Shown here: in pieces, positions 49,901-61,903 of the stretch
How positions within the stretch are numbered: the first letter of the stretch is position 1
Layout of the letters: every line of letters begins with the position of its first letter
Assembly (NCBI GenBank): GCA_037975125.1
Contig: CM075860.1
Location: 45,171,673 to 45,235,672 of the forward strand
Direction of reading: 5' to 3'
Length of the DNA: 64,000 nt
Source: Latrodectus hesperus
Lineage: Eukaryota; Arthropoda; Arachnida; Araneae; Theridiidae
Position numbers and translations under genes: made by a program
Notes under the pieces: generated by a model
What the model was told of the DNA's origin: nothing
Database searches by the model: none
What the model saw: only the letters and a program-made list of their open reading frames with translations

Positions 49901-52900
49901 ATCTTGAATAACCTCTCCCTTATGGTTTCCAGAAATCAGCAAGATTGGGATTTGAAGCTACCGCTGTTTCTGCTTGCATATCGCAGTGCTGTCCATGAGA
50001 CTACCGGATATACTCCTTCACAGATGCTCTTTGGTCGCGAACTTCGTCTCCCTTGTGATCTTCAGTTTGGTCGTCCACCGGATACATCTTCATCGCCAGA
50101 GGAATACCTTCGAGACCTTCAGGCACGTCTTGAAGATGTCCATAACTTAGCTCGAGACCGAATCAACCTGACGACCGAAAGAATGAAGACAAGGTATGAC
50201 ACAAGAGCGACGGGACATGAATTCCAAGAAGGTGACAAAGTTTGGTTGTGGAACCCGATTCGACGTAAAGGACTTTCTCCAAAGTTGCAAGCCAACTGGG
50301 AAGGTCCCTACACAGTCCTAAAAAGACTGAACGACGTCGTGGTTCGTATAAGAAAATCATCTGCTTCAAAACCAAAGGTAGTACATTATGATAGATTAGC
50401 TCCTTATCGTAATGTAGAGTAAAAATCAGTAGACCATGGTCTGTTTGTAAATAGTATAGATAATTTTAATCTTTTCTATTTTCTTGTATTTTTAGTTGCT
50501 TGTGTATGTAATGTGCTCTGTATCCTCTTGAAATGTAAATTCTTTCATATTAAATTTGGCCTCCTATCAGGGGATTGTACTGCCCGGGACGTGCAGTCCT
50601 TGAGAGGGGGGCAATGTTACAAATTTGTAAATAATGATTATATTTGTCGTAAAATATCTCAGACAGATCAGAAATTCTCACATTTTGGGCAAAAATTGCG
50701 GTATTTAGACGTGTTGTAGTTTAAAAGCGGATTTCCTAATGATTTGGCGACTTGGCGACAGTTGGCGAGATTCTTGGCGACTTGGCGACGGTTGGCGAGA
50801 TTTTTGGCGACTTGGCGAGAAATCGATACTTCTGGAAACATCCATCACCTAAGCTCTAGGACCAATATTTTTCGAGATAGCCTAGAAGCTTCCAGAACCT
50901 TGGCGAAATTGGTAGATTTCTCCGCCAAGTCAGGTATAAATACCGCAGCCCGACATGGAATAGTATATAGTATTGTGAAGACAGTCAGTGAGTGAAAACG
51001 CGCGATTAGTTGTGACTGCTAGTTGTTCTCTGTCTGAGGTATTTGAGACCTGTGATTAGAAGCTGTTTCTTATTATTCTATCTGACGAATTGTAGCTGTG
51101 ATTGTTACAGCGGGAATTTCGTTTACCTTGTGAAATTTTTACGAATAAAAGTCTTGTGTTCATTAAGTGGTTGCTTTATTCAACTCTCAATCGACACGAA
51201 CCCGTGGAGCTCGGTACAATATCAAAAAAATATTACATTTAACACTTTCATATAAATATATATAAAAGCTTTCATACTTATAGTAACTTTGCATTAAATA
51301 TTCTACCTTAATTTTTTCTCAAAACTTTTTTCATTTCAATTACTCTTAATATTAGATTAATTTTCAAGATAAAAAAATTCAAACAATATTTAAAAAATAT
51401 ATAAAAAAAATGTTTAAAACTCTTATTTATATGAATTGCGAATTCAACCTTAAATGTATTAATTTAGATTGTATTTTCAGATAAGGAATACTTATAATAT
51501 GGATTATTACCTTAATTCCTTTGTTAATTGATACCGTATAATTTATAATTACAACATAAACAAAGTAAAACATAACATTCAAATAACTTAAATTTCCGTG
51601 CAGAATCTGCGTGAAAATTTAAATATTAACTTTTATTTAAATCATAATTCAATAAGAACTCATTTTTAACCTGTGAGCTGCTCCTCGAAAAGTTTTAGGC
51701 AACTTACTCGAGAAATTTGAAGAACAAGTTAAGCTAAGCGAATCCCTTCTAAAATAACGAAATCATAACTCTTGCTTTAAATATTTCTTTTGATATAAGA
51801 CATACTATTAGAAATACGAAAATTATTTCTTTTTAATGTGTTGTAATTAAATTATTTTCATTAGTCTAGTAATGAATCTGGCTAGCCATAAGTTCAGTAA
51901 TACATCTTTTAATATATCAAATTTGTTCTGGATCAACTTAAAGAAAATATAAGAGTATAGATGGTATATTTTAATTGAATAAACTATAATTTCAAAAAAT
52001 TATTAAATTTTTTATTTGAATATTTCATAAATCCTTTTCATTAGTAATGTATGTAACTGAAAATATTTAAAAGAAAATAAAATATAAATTCTCGAAAAAA
52101 ATGTGTAGAATATTTTTGTAAAATGTAAGACTTGAAAATTACCTGAAGTTGAAAATCAAATTATTAGCAATAATTGGTTGGCATTGGATTCTTTAAAATG
52201 CAATTTGCATAATATTTTTGCAACCAGTTGAGTTTTCTATGCAATAATTGTTTATTTAACCCTCAAATATGTGCTGTTGATATATCAGAGTTAATTTCTA
52301 TATCCATTTCAATATCTCAATAAATAAAAAGGAACATAAACGAAATTGCAAAATATGTGAATAAAAGAAAATTTCCAACAAATTCATGTACTCTTTCCAC
52401 CATAATACAATAGTTAACAGCCTAATAATATAAACTAAGCAATTTTTAGTCAAAGGAAACTCAATATCACCTCGTGCCTTCCACCAGGTGGTTGAAGGAG
52501 TCGGAGTTCCGGATCCCCTGCAGTGCAGGAGCACAGAGTCCGCACTCGATGCGTCGGCGTCTTGCGGGATCTCTTTCCAGGAGGGAGGAACTGTGGGACA
52601 TCCACCAGGAACAGCAGGTTTTCAGACGACCAATTAAAAACAAAAAGCAAAACAATAAATAAAAAATAAGTTTTGCAGTCTTCAAATAGCAGAGAAATAA
52701 CATTTTATAAGCAGATGAAAAAGATTTTTTCCTACGAGAGCTAGATAAATTTGCATAAAAACCCAAAAATTGCAGTTTCATTTTCTCCCCTTAGGACATA
52801 GGGATTATTGATAAGTACTGAAGAATCGATAAGAAATTTTAAATTTTAGAATGAAAAAACTTTTGTCCATATAAAATTTCTAATGTACTTCTAACTGAAT

Positions 52901-54983
52901 ACCCTCCTGTTCAGAAAGATAGCTTGCTCAATTGCTACTTTGATTCTGTATTGTTAAAAGAGAGTAGGAATCAGCTCTGTCTGTACTCTCTACACTTTAC
53001 TTCAGCTATCCAACTCTCCCACTTTAAACCCAAGTTCGGACTTGCTCCTCGCACTACGATAGCATTTTGAATACGAAGACTAATTCTACACACAAGGTGG
53101 GAATCCAACTCACATTCTGTTGAACCCATGACCAAAGCTCTAACTACAATTTAATGGAAGATTCTTCATAGTTAAGCGTTTAAAAGTAGAAAAAGAATCA
53201 TCGACGCGCAACAATTTGAAGATCGAATTTCTTTTCAATTATATGAGCTCTTTATGAGGTAATAGTAAACATATCAAGGCAAAATTAATTTAAAAATTAA
53301 TAGAATAAAAATAATTCCCATTATAACGCTACTAAACATAGGATTCAATGTTTTATAATAAATTTTGTATTTCTCTATATTTGAAAAATGTATTTTACTA
53401 ATGTTGCTCTGCAATAAAAATTTGAATGACTAACCTAACACTTCCAAAGGTGTGGTGTGCTGGGCTGTGCGGCCACCAGCGCGCACCATACACGTGTAAT
53501 TCCCGGAGTCTTCTTCAGACAGGGGATCTATGACGAGGGTGGAGAGATCCGAATAAGATCTGATGTCGACGTTGGAGCCCTTGGTCAATGTTTTCCCGTT
53601 GTGCAGCCACTGGAACTCCAACTTCTCGCCGATGGTGGGAGTGCATCCCACGCTGACCCGGTTGCCTACGATGGAGTGAGTCGGGAAAGAAAATGGTTGG
53701 ATTTGAATTGTTTCTCCTCCTGTAAAATGTTTTTCTTACATTATATGCCCATTCAAGTGTTACGTATCAAGTAACAGAAAAAATTAAATAGCGTGTAATA
53801 GATCCAGTAATGAAGCATTCACTTTTATATTTTAATATTTTAGAGCTATTTTATTTCATTCATAGAAATTTTTTACCCATTTTGCTATAAAATGTTTTTG
53901 TATATATGTATACATATACAAACATTTATAAATAATTAATTTCATGTTTAAAAATTTTATTCATAATTTTGTTAGTTACATTTTTGAATTCGATATTACT
54001 AAGAAGCATAATTAAATTTGATCAAAGATTCATTTTTTAATTTTATTCTGTTGTTCATGAAATATTGTAAGTATTATCAGGGACATAAAATAATCTTCAC
54101 TTAGATTTAAAAAAAAAAACACAGAGGAAATATATGAAAAATAAATATGCCCGTCTCATTTTCTATATGAATTATTTCTGTTCCTGTTGTCTATGTCATG
54201 TGCTTTATAACTACACTTCTATTTTATTTAAAACTTATAACGTATACTACCGTAAGCAAAATTAGAACATTTTAGCTTATTTTCAACACAAATGAATAAG
54301 AATGAACTCATGTTATAAAATGATTTTTGCAATTTCTATATTAATTTAAATTAAAACTAACCAGAATTTGTTTTAAAATTGACTTCAATAAAGAAACGGA
54401 AAACTGATCAAGTTTCCAAAGATAAAAAAGTAAAGCATCACTCTTCTTAGTTTAAATGCATGGTTAAATTTATACTAAAATAGTATCCAACAAAAAATAA
54501 ATATGTTTCTTGATCACTTTTTATTAAAAATATATAATTTTAATATTTTTTCTCATAACCTCACAATGAATGCATAGAATAAAACAATGTAAAGAATATG
54601 AGTTAGTATATATTAAAGTTAAAAGCAAACAGAAAATATTGCTTTTAATTAAAGGAAAATATTTTAAGGTGTGAAAACACTTTAGTTAGTTCATTTGAAT
54701 TTTACAACTTCTCGAGTTTCAACAATAAATAATGATCAGATAAATGATATGAAATTAATTTCAGTCACTTTTATAATTAAACTGAACTTAATACAGTTAA
54801 TTTTTTATAAATTTTATCTCAACAGGAATTATTTTAGTAACATGAATTTAATAATGCATAAAGTAAATTTAGAAATAAAATTTTCAAATCAAAACAAAAC
54901 ATCTTACCTTTCATACATGCAGTGCAGATAAACAAAACTGTGATAAATATCACAGACTTTTTTTGGGTATATCCGGTGACCAT
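46740..54983 (-). CDS. sDscam-type 5' variable cassette 6 (signal peptide + Ig1 + Ig2)
   Basis: Minus-strand exons S 54908-54983, A 53435-53719, B 52471-52590, C 46740-46910; phase 1 at all joins and open when spliced. Domain plan as in cassettes 3-5. The C-B intron is enlarged by the LTR retrotransposon (47076-51218), inserted antisense to the gene. The B-A intron (52591-53434) has a weak tRNA-like SINE relic around 53040-53150; the A-S intron (53720-54907) is plain AT-rich DNA. Exon B is the most distinct of the subfamily (VPPSWKEIPQDADASSAD), while exon C is of the common type. Confidence 0.88.
47076..47680 (+). repeat. 5' LTR, 605 bp
   Basis: Begins TGTTACAAATTTG, ends GGTACA. Contains eight TTGGCGA(C/G) words at about 47204-47281 and one more near 47361, a TATA box (TATAAATA, 47396-47403) and AATAAA at 47606-47611, giving a U3-R-U5 layout. 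Confidence 0.93.
47683..47698 (+). promoter_or_regulatory. Putative primer-binding site
   Basis: TGGTGTCAGAATCGGG starts 2 nt after the 5' LTR, the usual place and form (TGG start) for a tRNA primer site. The tRNA is not identified. Confidence 0.55.
47711..50422 (+). CDS. Gag-integrase fusion ORF of the LTR element (903 aa)
   Basis: Start chosen at ATG 47711 (MQRVTRKMDMDLMKSL), inside the internal region; the frame is open further 5' into the LTR. Order: coiled coil with about seven near-perfect QEEMKAG heptads (residues about 30-90), Gag capsid-like domain (about 175-370), one CCHC knuckle CWTCGGVGHVRRYC (48881-48922), then within about 20 codons VHGNADALL (48980-49003), the normal last bit of RNase H. 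The integrase follows: H2C2 zinc region (GGHFG, CQSCDDC), a DDE core with D in IALDILGP, D in IHSDQGT and E in MVERFN (D-35-E spacing), and the C-terminal GDKVWLWNP module. No protease, RT or RNase H core. The frame has no stops or shifts across the deletion. Confidence 0.93.
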   Translation: MQRVTRKMDMDLMKSLLEKLAEQMAEMKTEMKAGQEEMKAGQEEMKARQEEMKAGQEEMKAGQEEMKARQEEMKAGQEEIKTEMMKEIKSGQEEMKAGQEELKKELKKDIVSVKEEFSNIIQEKMNAMEDKVTSVETKVLEIEENVEEALDNINKEIESLKKQMSNRHEEPNVTFVPSLANIKLSTFDGKSSWQVYKTQFMMVAEANGWNPRAQAFHLAASLRGDAADILETLPEEQRHDFQALSSALELRFGDKCTKEYSRLQLKSRYQKAGESLQELAADIQRLSHLAFSDCPAEIRQDLALHHFIDSVRDPEIQKTLRLADVKDIGSALVYAHKIEAAQQATRKDQHYIRAVSATDTNYDLRKQIEDLQRKLRSLELSKGGRNTKIQCWTCGGVGHVRRYCPKTKDHGISKMEIRQCKETVHGNADALLRKPCNESCQYCSRVEKNYQLVNPSVRQVTVSPPSKPDPWSDEELREAQKEDPDINPILELKESSSMKPSWQDISTYSPTTKQYWTLWDSLHIRNGVLYRKWESDDGRNFKWQLVLPKSRISDVLKELHSSSTGGHFGVMKTLQKVRERFYWSKTRQDVEKWCQSCDDCAARKGPKKRSRGRLQRYNVGAPFERIALDILGPLPRSSNGNKYILVVMDYFTKWPEAFAIPDQEATTVAEVLVQQWVSRFGTPLQIHSDQGTNFTSVVFKGMCQILGIDKTQTTPLHPQSDGMVERFNRTILNNLSLMVSRNQQDWDLKLPLFLLAYRSAVHETTGYTPSQMLFGRELRLPCDLQFGRPPDTSSSPEEYLRDLQARLEDVHNLARDRINLTTERMKTRYDTRATGHEFQEGDKVWLWNPIRRKGLSPKLQANWEGPYTVLKRLNDVVVRIRKSSASKPKVVHYDRLAPYRNVE
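50602..50614 (+). promoter_or_regulatory. Polypurine tract
   Basis: GAGAGGGGGGCAA directly before the 3' LTR; plus-strand primer site. Confidence 0.7.
50615..51218 (+). repeat. 3' LTR, 604 bp
   Basis: Differs from the 5' LTR by a 1-nt indel in the TAGTATAGTA region, T/A in GTGAGTGAATAC/GTGAGTGAAAAC and A/G near the end (CCGTGAAG/CCGTGGAG). Confidence 0.93.
51223..52470. other. Intron C-B remainder, cassette 6
   Basis: AT-rich; no feature seen. Confidence 0.6.
52471..52590 (-). CDS. Cassette 6 exon B, first half of Ig2
   Basis: 120 bp, phase 1/1; acceptor CCACAG, donor GTGATA. VPPSWKEIPQDADASSAD, Cys in LLHCRG, Trp in STTWWK. Confidence 0.91.
53040..53150 (-). repeat. Possible decayed SINE head
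   Basis: The minus strand has TAGTTAGAGCTTTGGTCAT and GAGTTGGATTCCC at tRNA-like A/B box spacing. Weak; ends undefined. Confidence 0.35.
53435..53719 (-). CDS. Cassette 6 exon A, complete Ig1 domain
   Basis: 285 bp, phase 1/1; acceptor TTTACAG, donor GTTAGT. GETIQIQPFSFPTHSIVGNR, SVGCTPTIG, LEFQWLHNGKTL, LSEEDSGNYTC, end LEVLG. Confidence 0.93.
54908..54983 (-). CDS. Cassette 6 exon S, signal peptide
   Basis: 76 bp. MVTGYTQKKS then VIFITVLFICTACMKG; conserved AAAATGG start context; phase 1 donor GTAAGA. Confidence 0.85.
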
Positions 54984-55117
54984 TTTCCTTAGAAAGAACT
55001 TTTCTACAGCTGACTGCTAATATCATACGAAGAACTTGACGTAAGTATGAAGCATTTCAATAACAACTAATAATAAGTATAATTGATTGAATTTCCATTT
55101 CAATAACAACACAATAT

Positions 55118-55178
55118 AATGGCGTCAGTTTGATTCTCTTAAATCAGAACATTGAACGACAGCGCCCTCATCAGTCCC
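55118..55178 (-). promoter_or_regulatory. Cassette 6 promoter elements
   Basis: Minus strand: GATGAGGGCGCTGTCG (core ending at 55161) then, 42 nt downstream, GAATCAAACTGACGCCATT. Confidence 0.6.
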
Positions 55179-57334
55179 ACAGACGTACTAAAATAATATT
55201 TAAAACACATTTCATATTTTAAATGGATGTAGTAACTATTTTATTTTCCATCGTATTTTATAAAATTCATAAATTACATACGAATGACTGTTTTTACATT
55301 CGAATTAATACTTTATACTATAATCATTAAAAATTTATTTACAATTTCTCACAAGCTATTTAAAAATACACCACGATAAAAAAATTATAGCGTAAACAAA
55401 CACGTGTGCAAAAATCACCATTTATTTTTAAAAAAATTATTATTTTTTCTATGATCTATGTTAAATTAATTTTTACATAAGCAATTTTTAATCACTCACT
55501 TTTCAGAATAGATATTAAAATATAATATGATTTAAAATTGATTAATCAACAACAAATTATTATTATTACAAGTTTTGTGATTTCTGACTTTAAAAGGCGA
55601 GTAGCGTTATATCAAGCGTATTAATAAATCCATCATAAGATTACTTTTATATTTCATTTGTGAATAAATATCAAATGTCAATTCATTTCTTTTTCTCTTT
55701 TATATGCTTTCGTAAACAGTCATAATATAAAATATAATTTATACCTTAAACTATTTAAATGAAAAACTTTGTAGCAGTTTCAGTAGTATAGTCCTACAAT
55801 AATACATATAGTTTGTATTTCGAGAAAAGGGAAACTGAAATGAAATTCAATTCTTTCAAGCTGTCAATTTTGTAATTAATATTGATCAGCAGACTTGCAT
55901 TAAGTGCTATTGAGATAGATATTCTTATAAAATATTATTGTGTACATAGTGTTATCAAAGAGTTACTTTTCTTTCCTGCTTTTCCGTTATATCAGTTCAT
56001 AAATAGTAATATACTTTATATAATAAAAATAAATCTGCATATACAATACTTCCGTTTCAACTATCGAACTTTAATACACAGAAATTCTTGATTATATTCT
56101 GTGGATTTCAAGAATATGAGAATTCCTATTCTGTAAAATAATATCTGTGGAATTTAAATGACCTATAGATGCCTCAAGTTAAAAAATACATCGCACAATT
56201 TTTCGCGATACCAAGTGTAATAAAACTTTACTTTAAAACTTTCTGCGTGGACATCAAGATATGGTAATAAAGATCATATGAGAATCACAGAATAAATAAA
56301 CAAGAATGGATACACAGATTCATATCTTTAAAAAAAATCGGGTAAATAAATCCATAATAAATCAAATAAATATATATGTGAAATTTATTTAAAAAGTTCG
56401 TCCATAAAACTAAACTTTATCAAGCAATTAAAGCAGCGAAACAATCCGGTAATTGCAGCATATAATAAACGTATATATGATATACTTTATTAACATCTAA
56501 ATATACTGTAAAATCTTCATTAAACCAGAATACGCTGATACACACTTGCAAGGAAACACAATGCGTTCAATCGATATAAATATTTTCAAACTTAAACAAA
56601 ATAAATTTCACAAACTTGATCAATAAACTAATAAATAATTTAAGGATACACACATTTATATTTATTCTTTTAAATTCATTATGCTCAAAAGAAGCAACAC
56701 AAATTTTCAGTAAGATATTGTAACGCAGTGTTAAGTACAGTAGAAACAAAAGCTCGAATATTAATAACCCATGAAAAAGCAATCTTGAACTAAACTTATG
56801 TACTTGTAATGTTTGATCATATACAACACAATATAATAACAAAATTAAACTACTAAAAACATTGAGATAAGAAGTCTTTTAGTAGATAGAACATATTTAT
56901 TGTGCGAACACATTTCTAGAATTTCAGCAAAGTATGAAATTAAAGCCTAAAAAGATAAAAATACTTCTTGTCAATACGTTGTAATTTATCAACAATAAAT
57001 CCTTAAATTAAAAAGTCATAAAATTAACGTCAATATTTAAAGAAAATGCAAATACATTATCACTGTTTTCATTTATACCACGAATGTATGAAATATCATT
57101 GAAATTTGCACAATTATTGACGCAGAACAAGAAATTCATTTAACACTGGAATCCAGAGAAAATGGCATTTCTTAAAATCATAATTTTCTAGCAATAGGTA
57201 CCTTTTTTATACGAATAAAGCGGATATTTGAAAATTATTTATTAAATCTACGCATCTTACATTACAAATATTTCTTATAGAAGTATCAGGAGAAATACAT
57301 AGTACTGAATATTCATTCACAAAAAACGTCATAC
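55179..57334. other. Spacer between cassettes 6 and 7
   Basis: AT-rich, no exon or element recognised. Frames 55882-56091 and 56567-56842 are judged spurious. Confidence 0.6.
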
Positions 57335-57506
57335 CCGTGACTCTGAGGACGACGGTCTTGGTGAGAGGGCGATCCGATTCCGTTGGAGACGCTGCACTTG
57401 TACAGCCCTTCGTCCTCCTTCGCCACCGAGTTCAGCTTCAGGGTTCCGTTCGGCATCAAAGTGCTCATCTCAGAGCTTATCACTGGCACAAAGTCTATAC
57501 TTTTAC
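57335..57506 (-). pseudogene. Cassette 7 exon C, frameshifted
   Basis: Acceptor TACCAG and donor GTATGA are kept. IDFVPVISSEMSTLMPNGTL and KEDEGLYKCSVSNGIGSP are in frame. Other copies read GTGAGGGGCG on the plus strand where this one reads GTGAGAGGGCG (57361-57371), a 1-nt insertion. Confidence 0.9.
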
Positions 57507-57848
57507 CTGGCAATTTATTATAAAAAAAACTTATTTCTCACTATAAAAAATGAAATACTATATTTTATTAATTTAACATAAATATAATTATTATAAATTC
57601 AGAGTAATAATAAACTTTCACACACAAAAGGAAGAGACATCCAAAGTTTATGATCAATTCAAAATCAAAAATATAAGGACTTAACTCTACAGTTACATCC
57701 CACCCTCATTTCAATAGGCAGAAAATCTAAATATTTTAGCAGTAAATCTTAAGAAAGCTGTGACTGATAATCACTAAGTTTTTAAAAGTCTGTAAAAAAA
57801 CAGACTCAAAAAAAATTTCAGATTGATTATTATCAATAAAATATTACT

Positions 57849-57897
57849 TTAAGTGAAATCATTTTAATATTATCAATATTAAAATGGCTTCACTTTA
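57849..57897. repeat. Imperfect hairpin
   Basis: AAGTGAAATCATTTTAATATT and its near reverse complement, two mismatches, 4-7 nt loop. No function evident. Confidence 0.6.
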
Positions 57898-57999
57898 ATT
57901 TAAATTTTAAATAAAAATAACCGATAAAGATTTTGCTGCTTTTTAACAGCTAAAAAAATAATTAATGTAAAATGTAGTTTGCTCTTAGTCCTTAAAATC

Positions 58000-59640
58000 T
58001 CCATGGGCATCCAGCAAGCACTTTCTGTTAATGTGTTTTGCAGTAAAAATCTAGACTCGAATAAGTCCGTGAGTTCTTGACAAAAGTCTGCTTCATAGGC
58101 CTAAGTCCCCCTACTTGCATTTTTTTATTTGGTAACTAATAAACTTGTTCATTCAGAGCACAATCTCCGAGTGTTTCATACATTCAGAGACTCGATGCAG
58201 CTGCTGATAAGCCTACTTTGCTACTGAAGGAGTTACTGTTGATGAAAATGAGAGGTTGAACTGCTTTTATAGTGAATGGTATTCGTACCCTCGATCAACA
58301 AGTTTTTATAATTCATGCGATAATCTGCAAACCCATTCTCCCCTCTTTCAATGTCAAAACAAAAATAGCCAAAACATTTTTGATTATTAAGTAATATGAA
58401 TTGAAAATACACATACGAATTTAATTTAGACATATACTGATACGGAAAGTTTATGATCATGCTACTATATATTTCTACTAGGGACTATTTGTTTCATATT
58501 ATTAGGTTTTAATTTATTTGTTCCACAACAATATATTATATAAAATGTCTTTCAATATAAGCATTATATTGCTATGCATTTATGCCAATTTTCTCTCCTT
58601 TATATAAAAAAATTGCAAATCATTTCGAAGAAAATGACTTTTCTTCTTTAAAATTAATTCGTGTACCGCTCATGTACAAATAATGAAATCATTAAATTTT
58701 CAAGGCCATAGGACCCTCAACTAAGAAGTTTTTCCTAACTTGCAAACAGGTAATGGAATATGCTTGTAAAGGTCTTGGTAAGAAGCAGTAAGAATTCATA
58801 ATGTCATCTTGTGATATATTTTGCCAAGCTAATTATTGATTTAAGTTGCCAATTATAGCTCCAGATTGATGATATTTTGGGGTATCCTAAACTAGCGGTT
58901 TATTATGTCCCAGACATTTACGATTTTAAAATAGTCTTTCCACTTTACTGATTAAAAGACAATATTTATATCACAAAGAGGCACTATGTAATAGGTTCAC
59001 CATATAAGATCTGCGTTGTTGAAGATGACAAGAATGCATTGCATGATGACAAGAAGTTACCAAGTGCCGTAGAATATAGCACCCGATCATCATCTCAAGT
59101 TTAGGTACAAAGAGGTCTTTTGATGGCTATATGCTTCTGTAAAATAATGACTAATTAAAACCACTTGTCACGTATACGACTTAAGCTGGGGTTCATCCCT
59201 GGAATCTGTGTATTAGCAATTTGCTGAAAACCACCAAAATCGATTACGACACTACTGTAGGTAGGGAGCGCCACGATGTTGCGGGTAATTTAAATCATGC
59301 CCTTAAGACTGATGTGAATGGACACCACTTTAGGCAAGAGCCTTGAAGTAGTTGCAAATTCCACGAGTGTTATTATGGGAGAGACTGTAGCGCATTGGAC
59401 AACATATAATGGTGTTCAAGCGATAGTTTGGACTTAACGCACAACGATTTGATTTTGTCTCAGATCTTTGCATTTTGGCCAGAAAAATCCTTTATTTCGT
59501 CGAAAGTACCTTACATCCACGCATATAAGACCAGATACATTCGTACGGACCAGATAATAACTTATCCAACTAGCTTCAGAAATTTCAACTATGCGACTAA
59601 CGTTTGAAGACATACACTCTCCTAAAAAAATCTCGACAAG
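58000..59640. other. Unclassified sequence with higher GC than the surroundings
   Basis: Composition differs from the flanking intron. The minus strand has short protein-like stretches without a clear family. May be a decayed transposable element; no termini seen. Confidence 0.3.
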
Positions 59641-60199
59641 GTTCTAATAATATTATTCGTAGTATTTTCTTTGTGTTTATAGGAGAATGAGAAAAAAGGA
59701 ACCTTTTGCTATTGTTACTGATTTTATACATGTTTTTAACAGAATTTACAAACTTTGAAAATTCAATCATTTAAATACTTTATACATAGAACTTTGCAAA
59801 TAAAATTTTGAAATGATTAAGTTATTTTTAATGGTCATTTTTCTTCGTTTTCCTCAAAAGTGTGTAATTTTCGTTTTTCATAAACGACTGTATGAGACGA
59901 ATAAGTTAACTACATCTGAATGGAAAATTTTTAACTTGAATCAATGATATGTTGCCACATACACTATTTTTCCAACTTTGAAATGTTTCTTTTTGATGAT
60001 CACTAACTTTTCATAAAATGTTCTACAGCAATATTTGCATTTCACAAGATTATCCTATTGATCTCTCAATAGTGTTACTATTAGAATAATTTAGTATGTT
60101 TTATAGTGAAAAACGTTTTAGTTTTGGTCTTCGAACAATAGTTAAGAAGTTAAAATGCGCATTTTAGTTTATTAAATCATACAACAATTGGAACACTAC

Positions 60200-60319
60200 C
60201 CTGAGCTTTTGACCACATTGCTGAAGGAATTGGAATTCCAGAGCCCTTGCAGTCTAGAAGCACAGAATCTCCACTGGATGCGTCGACATCGTGTGGTGCA
60301 TGCTTCCAAGAGGGGGGAA
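60200..60319 (-). CDS. Cassette 7 exon B, first half of Ig2
   Basis: 120 bp, phase 1/1; acceptor TTACAG, donor GTAGTG. VPPSWKHAPHDVDASSGD, Cys in LLDCKG, Trp in SAMWSK. Intact. Confidence 0.92.
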
Positions 60320-61903
60320 CTGTAAGACAAGAGATATTGATACGATTTATGCTCATCATTATCTTAAATCAACAACTATAATCGCATAGTACAAAAAAAA
60401 CTTATTTTTTACTAGGAAAATATCCTTTGTTAAGTTCTAAGCTATCCTTGTAAAGTTTTTTATACTGTAGACTAATTTAAATTACAACTAAATAAAAATA
60501 TTCTTACTCTTTGTTTTTAAGGAAAAAAACTACATTAAAATTATTACTTTGTTATCATATATCCCTGGTCAAATTAGCAATCGCGTGCAAAAAGCAAAAA
60601 ATGGGTTAACAAAAGATTTTTTTTATTCCGAGTTCAAATACTGAAAGCAGCGAAGCCTTGAAATTCAAGAAAAGGAATGGAAAATTTTGGGAAAGAGGAT
60701 ACAGGTAATTTCAGAATTGTGGATGTAAATGTATTCTAAACACGAGTTTGTTCAACAATGAGAGCCAAATAATTAGATAAACTGTTGAGAAATGCTGCAT
60801 ACATGAAAAAGTCAGTATTTAACCATTTTTCAAAATATCAAGCAACCATGAGACAATTCATATTTTGCGAGTTATTAATATCAAATTTTTAACAACAGTT
60901 GCTATAATGAATTCAATATGCACACATTAATCCACGTGACAATCAATATTTTATAAATGTGCCTGGTTTTATAATTTATATTTAAGTTGTAATATAACTT
61001 TAACTACATTAACAATCATAACTGAGTTATATAAAATTTTCAAAACTTTTTCTTTATGCTAAAGTGACATAAATTATCTTTCCTAAACTTCTAAAGAAAC
61101 TTTCCCAACTGTATATATTGCAACTAATTACACCATATAAGTTGCATTATAAGTTTCAAATCACTCTGGAAGACAAATCATATTGCTGTTTTAGTATGTA
61201 TATTAACAAAAATTTACGGAAAAATTATTAAAACACAATTATATTTATGTCACCAGGAGAAAAATGGGATGGATTTATTTTAAAAGTTATCTCAAAATGA
61301 GATATAAAAATGTAAGTTAAGAGTAATTTTGGAACAATATTTACAATAGAATGGTAGCAAAATAAAAATCATGATATTTTCCTTAACGTTATTTACAACA
61401 CTTATAATATATTAAAATCTTTTCTAAAGGAGAAATCTGCTTCTTCTTTTATTTGTACTTTATATGTCTAACTATCGCATATACTTCCTAAAACCTTTTA
61501 AAGTCAAGAGATAAGTTTTTTCAAAACATTCTTCTTTTTTCATTAATATGATATTAATGTTACATATTATATCTATTCATATTATGCAAAGAAAAGGACG
61601 TTAATTATTTAAACATAAAAATTTCTTTGTAATAACAGAATAAAGACACTTGATTTATTTTTAAGCTTCTAAACAAAAACTTTAATCATGTATATAGTAA
61701 AAAAATTCATGATAATAATAACATGTATTTTCAATTTCAAATTAATTTGTAAATATTTCATTTAAATGTACTTCAGAGAAAGCAATTAAGTGGCTTTAGA
61801 ATCCATACATATTTACGAATGAGGGACCAAATTTTAATATTTTAAATATTCTTAATAGCAATAATTAACCAAATACACATGAAAAATTATAAAAATGCCG
61901 TAC

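Larger units (their letters stand above)
47076..51218 (+). mobile_element. Ty3-type LTR retrotransposon, internally deleted, flanked by ATAT
   Basis: Two direct LTRs (47076-47680 and 50615-51218), TG...CA ends, 4-bp target duplication ATAT (47072-47075, 51219-51222), a candidate primer-binding site just inside the 5' LTR and a purine tract before the 3' LTR. The LTRs differ at only about three places by eye, so insertion is recent. The internal region is about 2.9 kb because protease, reverse transcriptase and most of RNase H are missing. No env-like frame. Confidence 0.95.
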
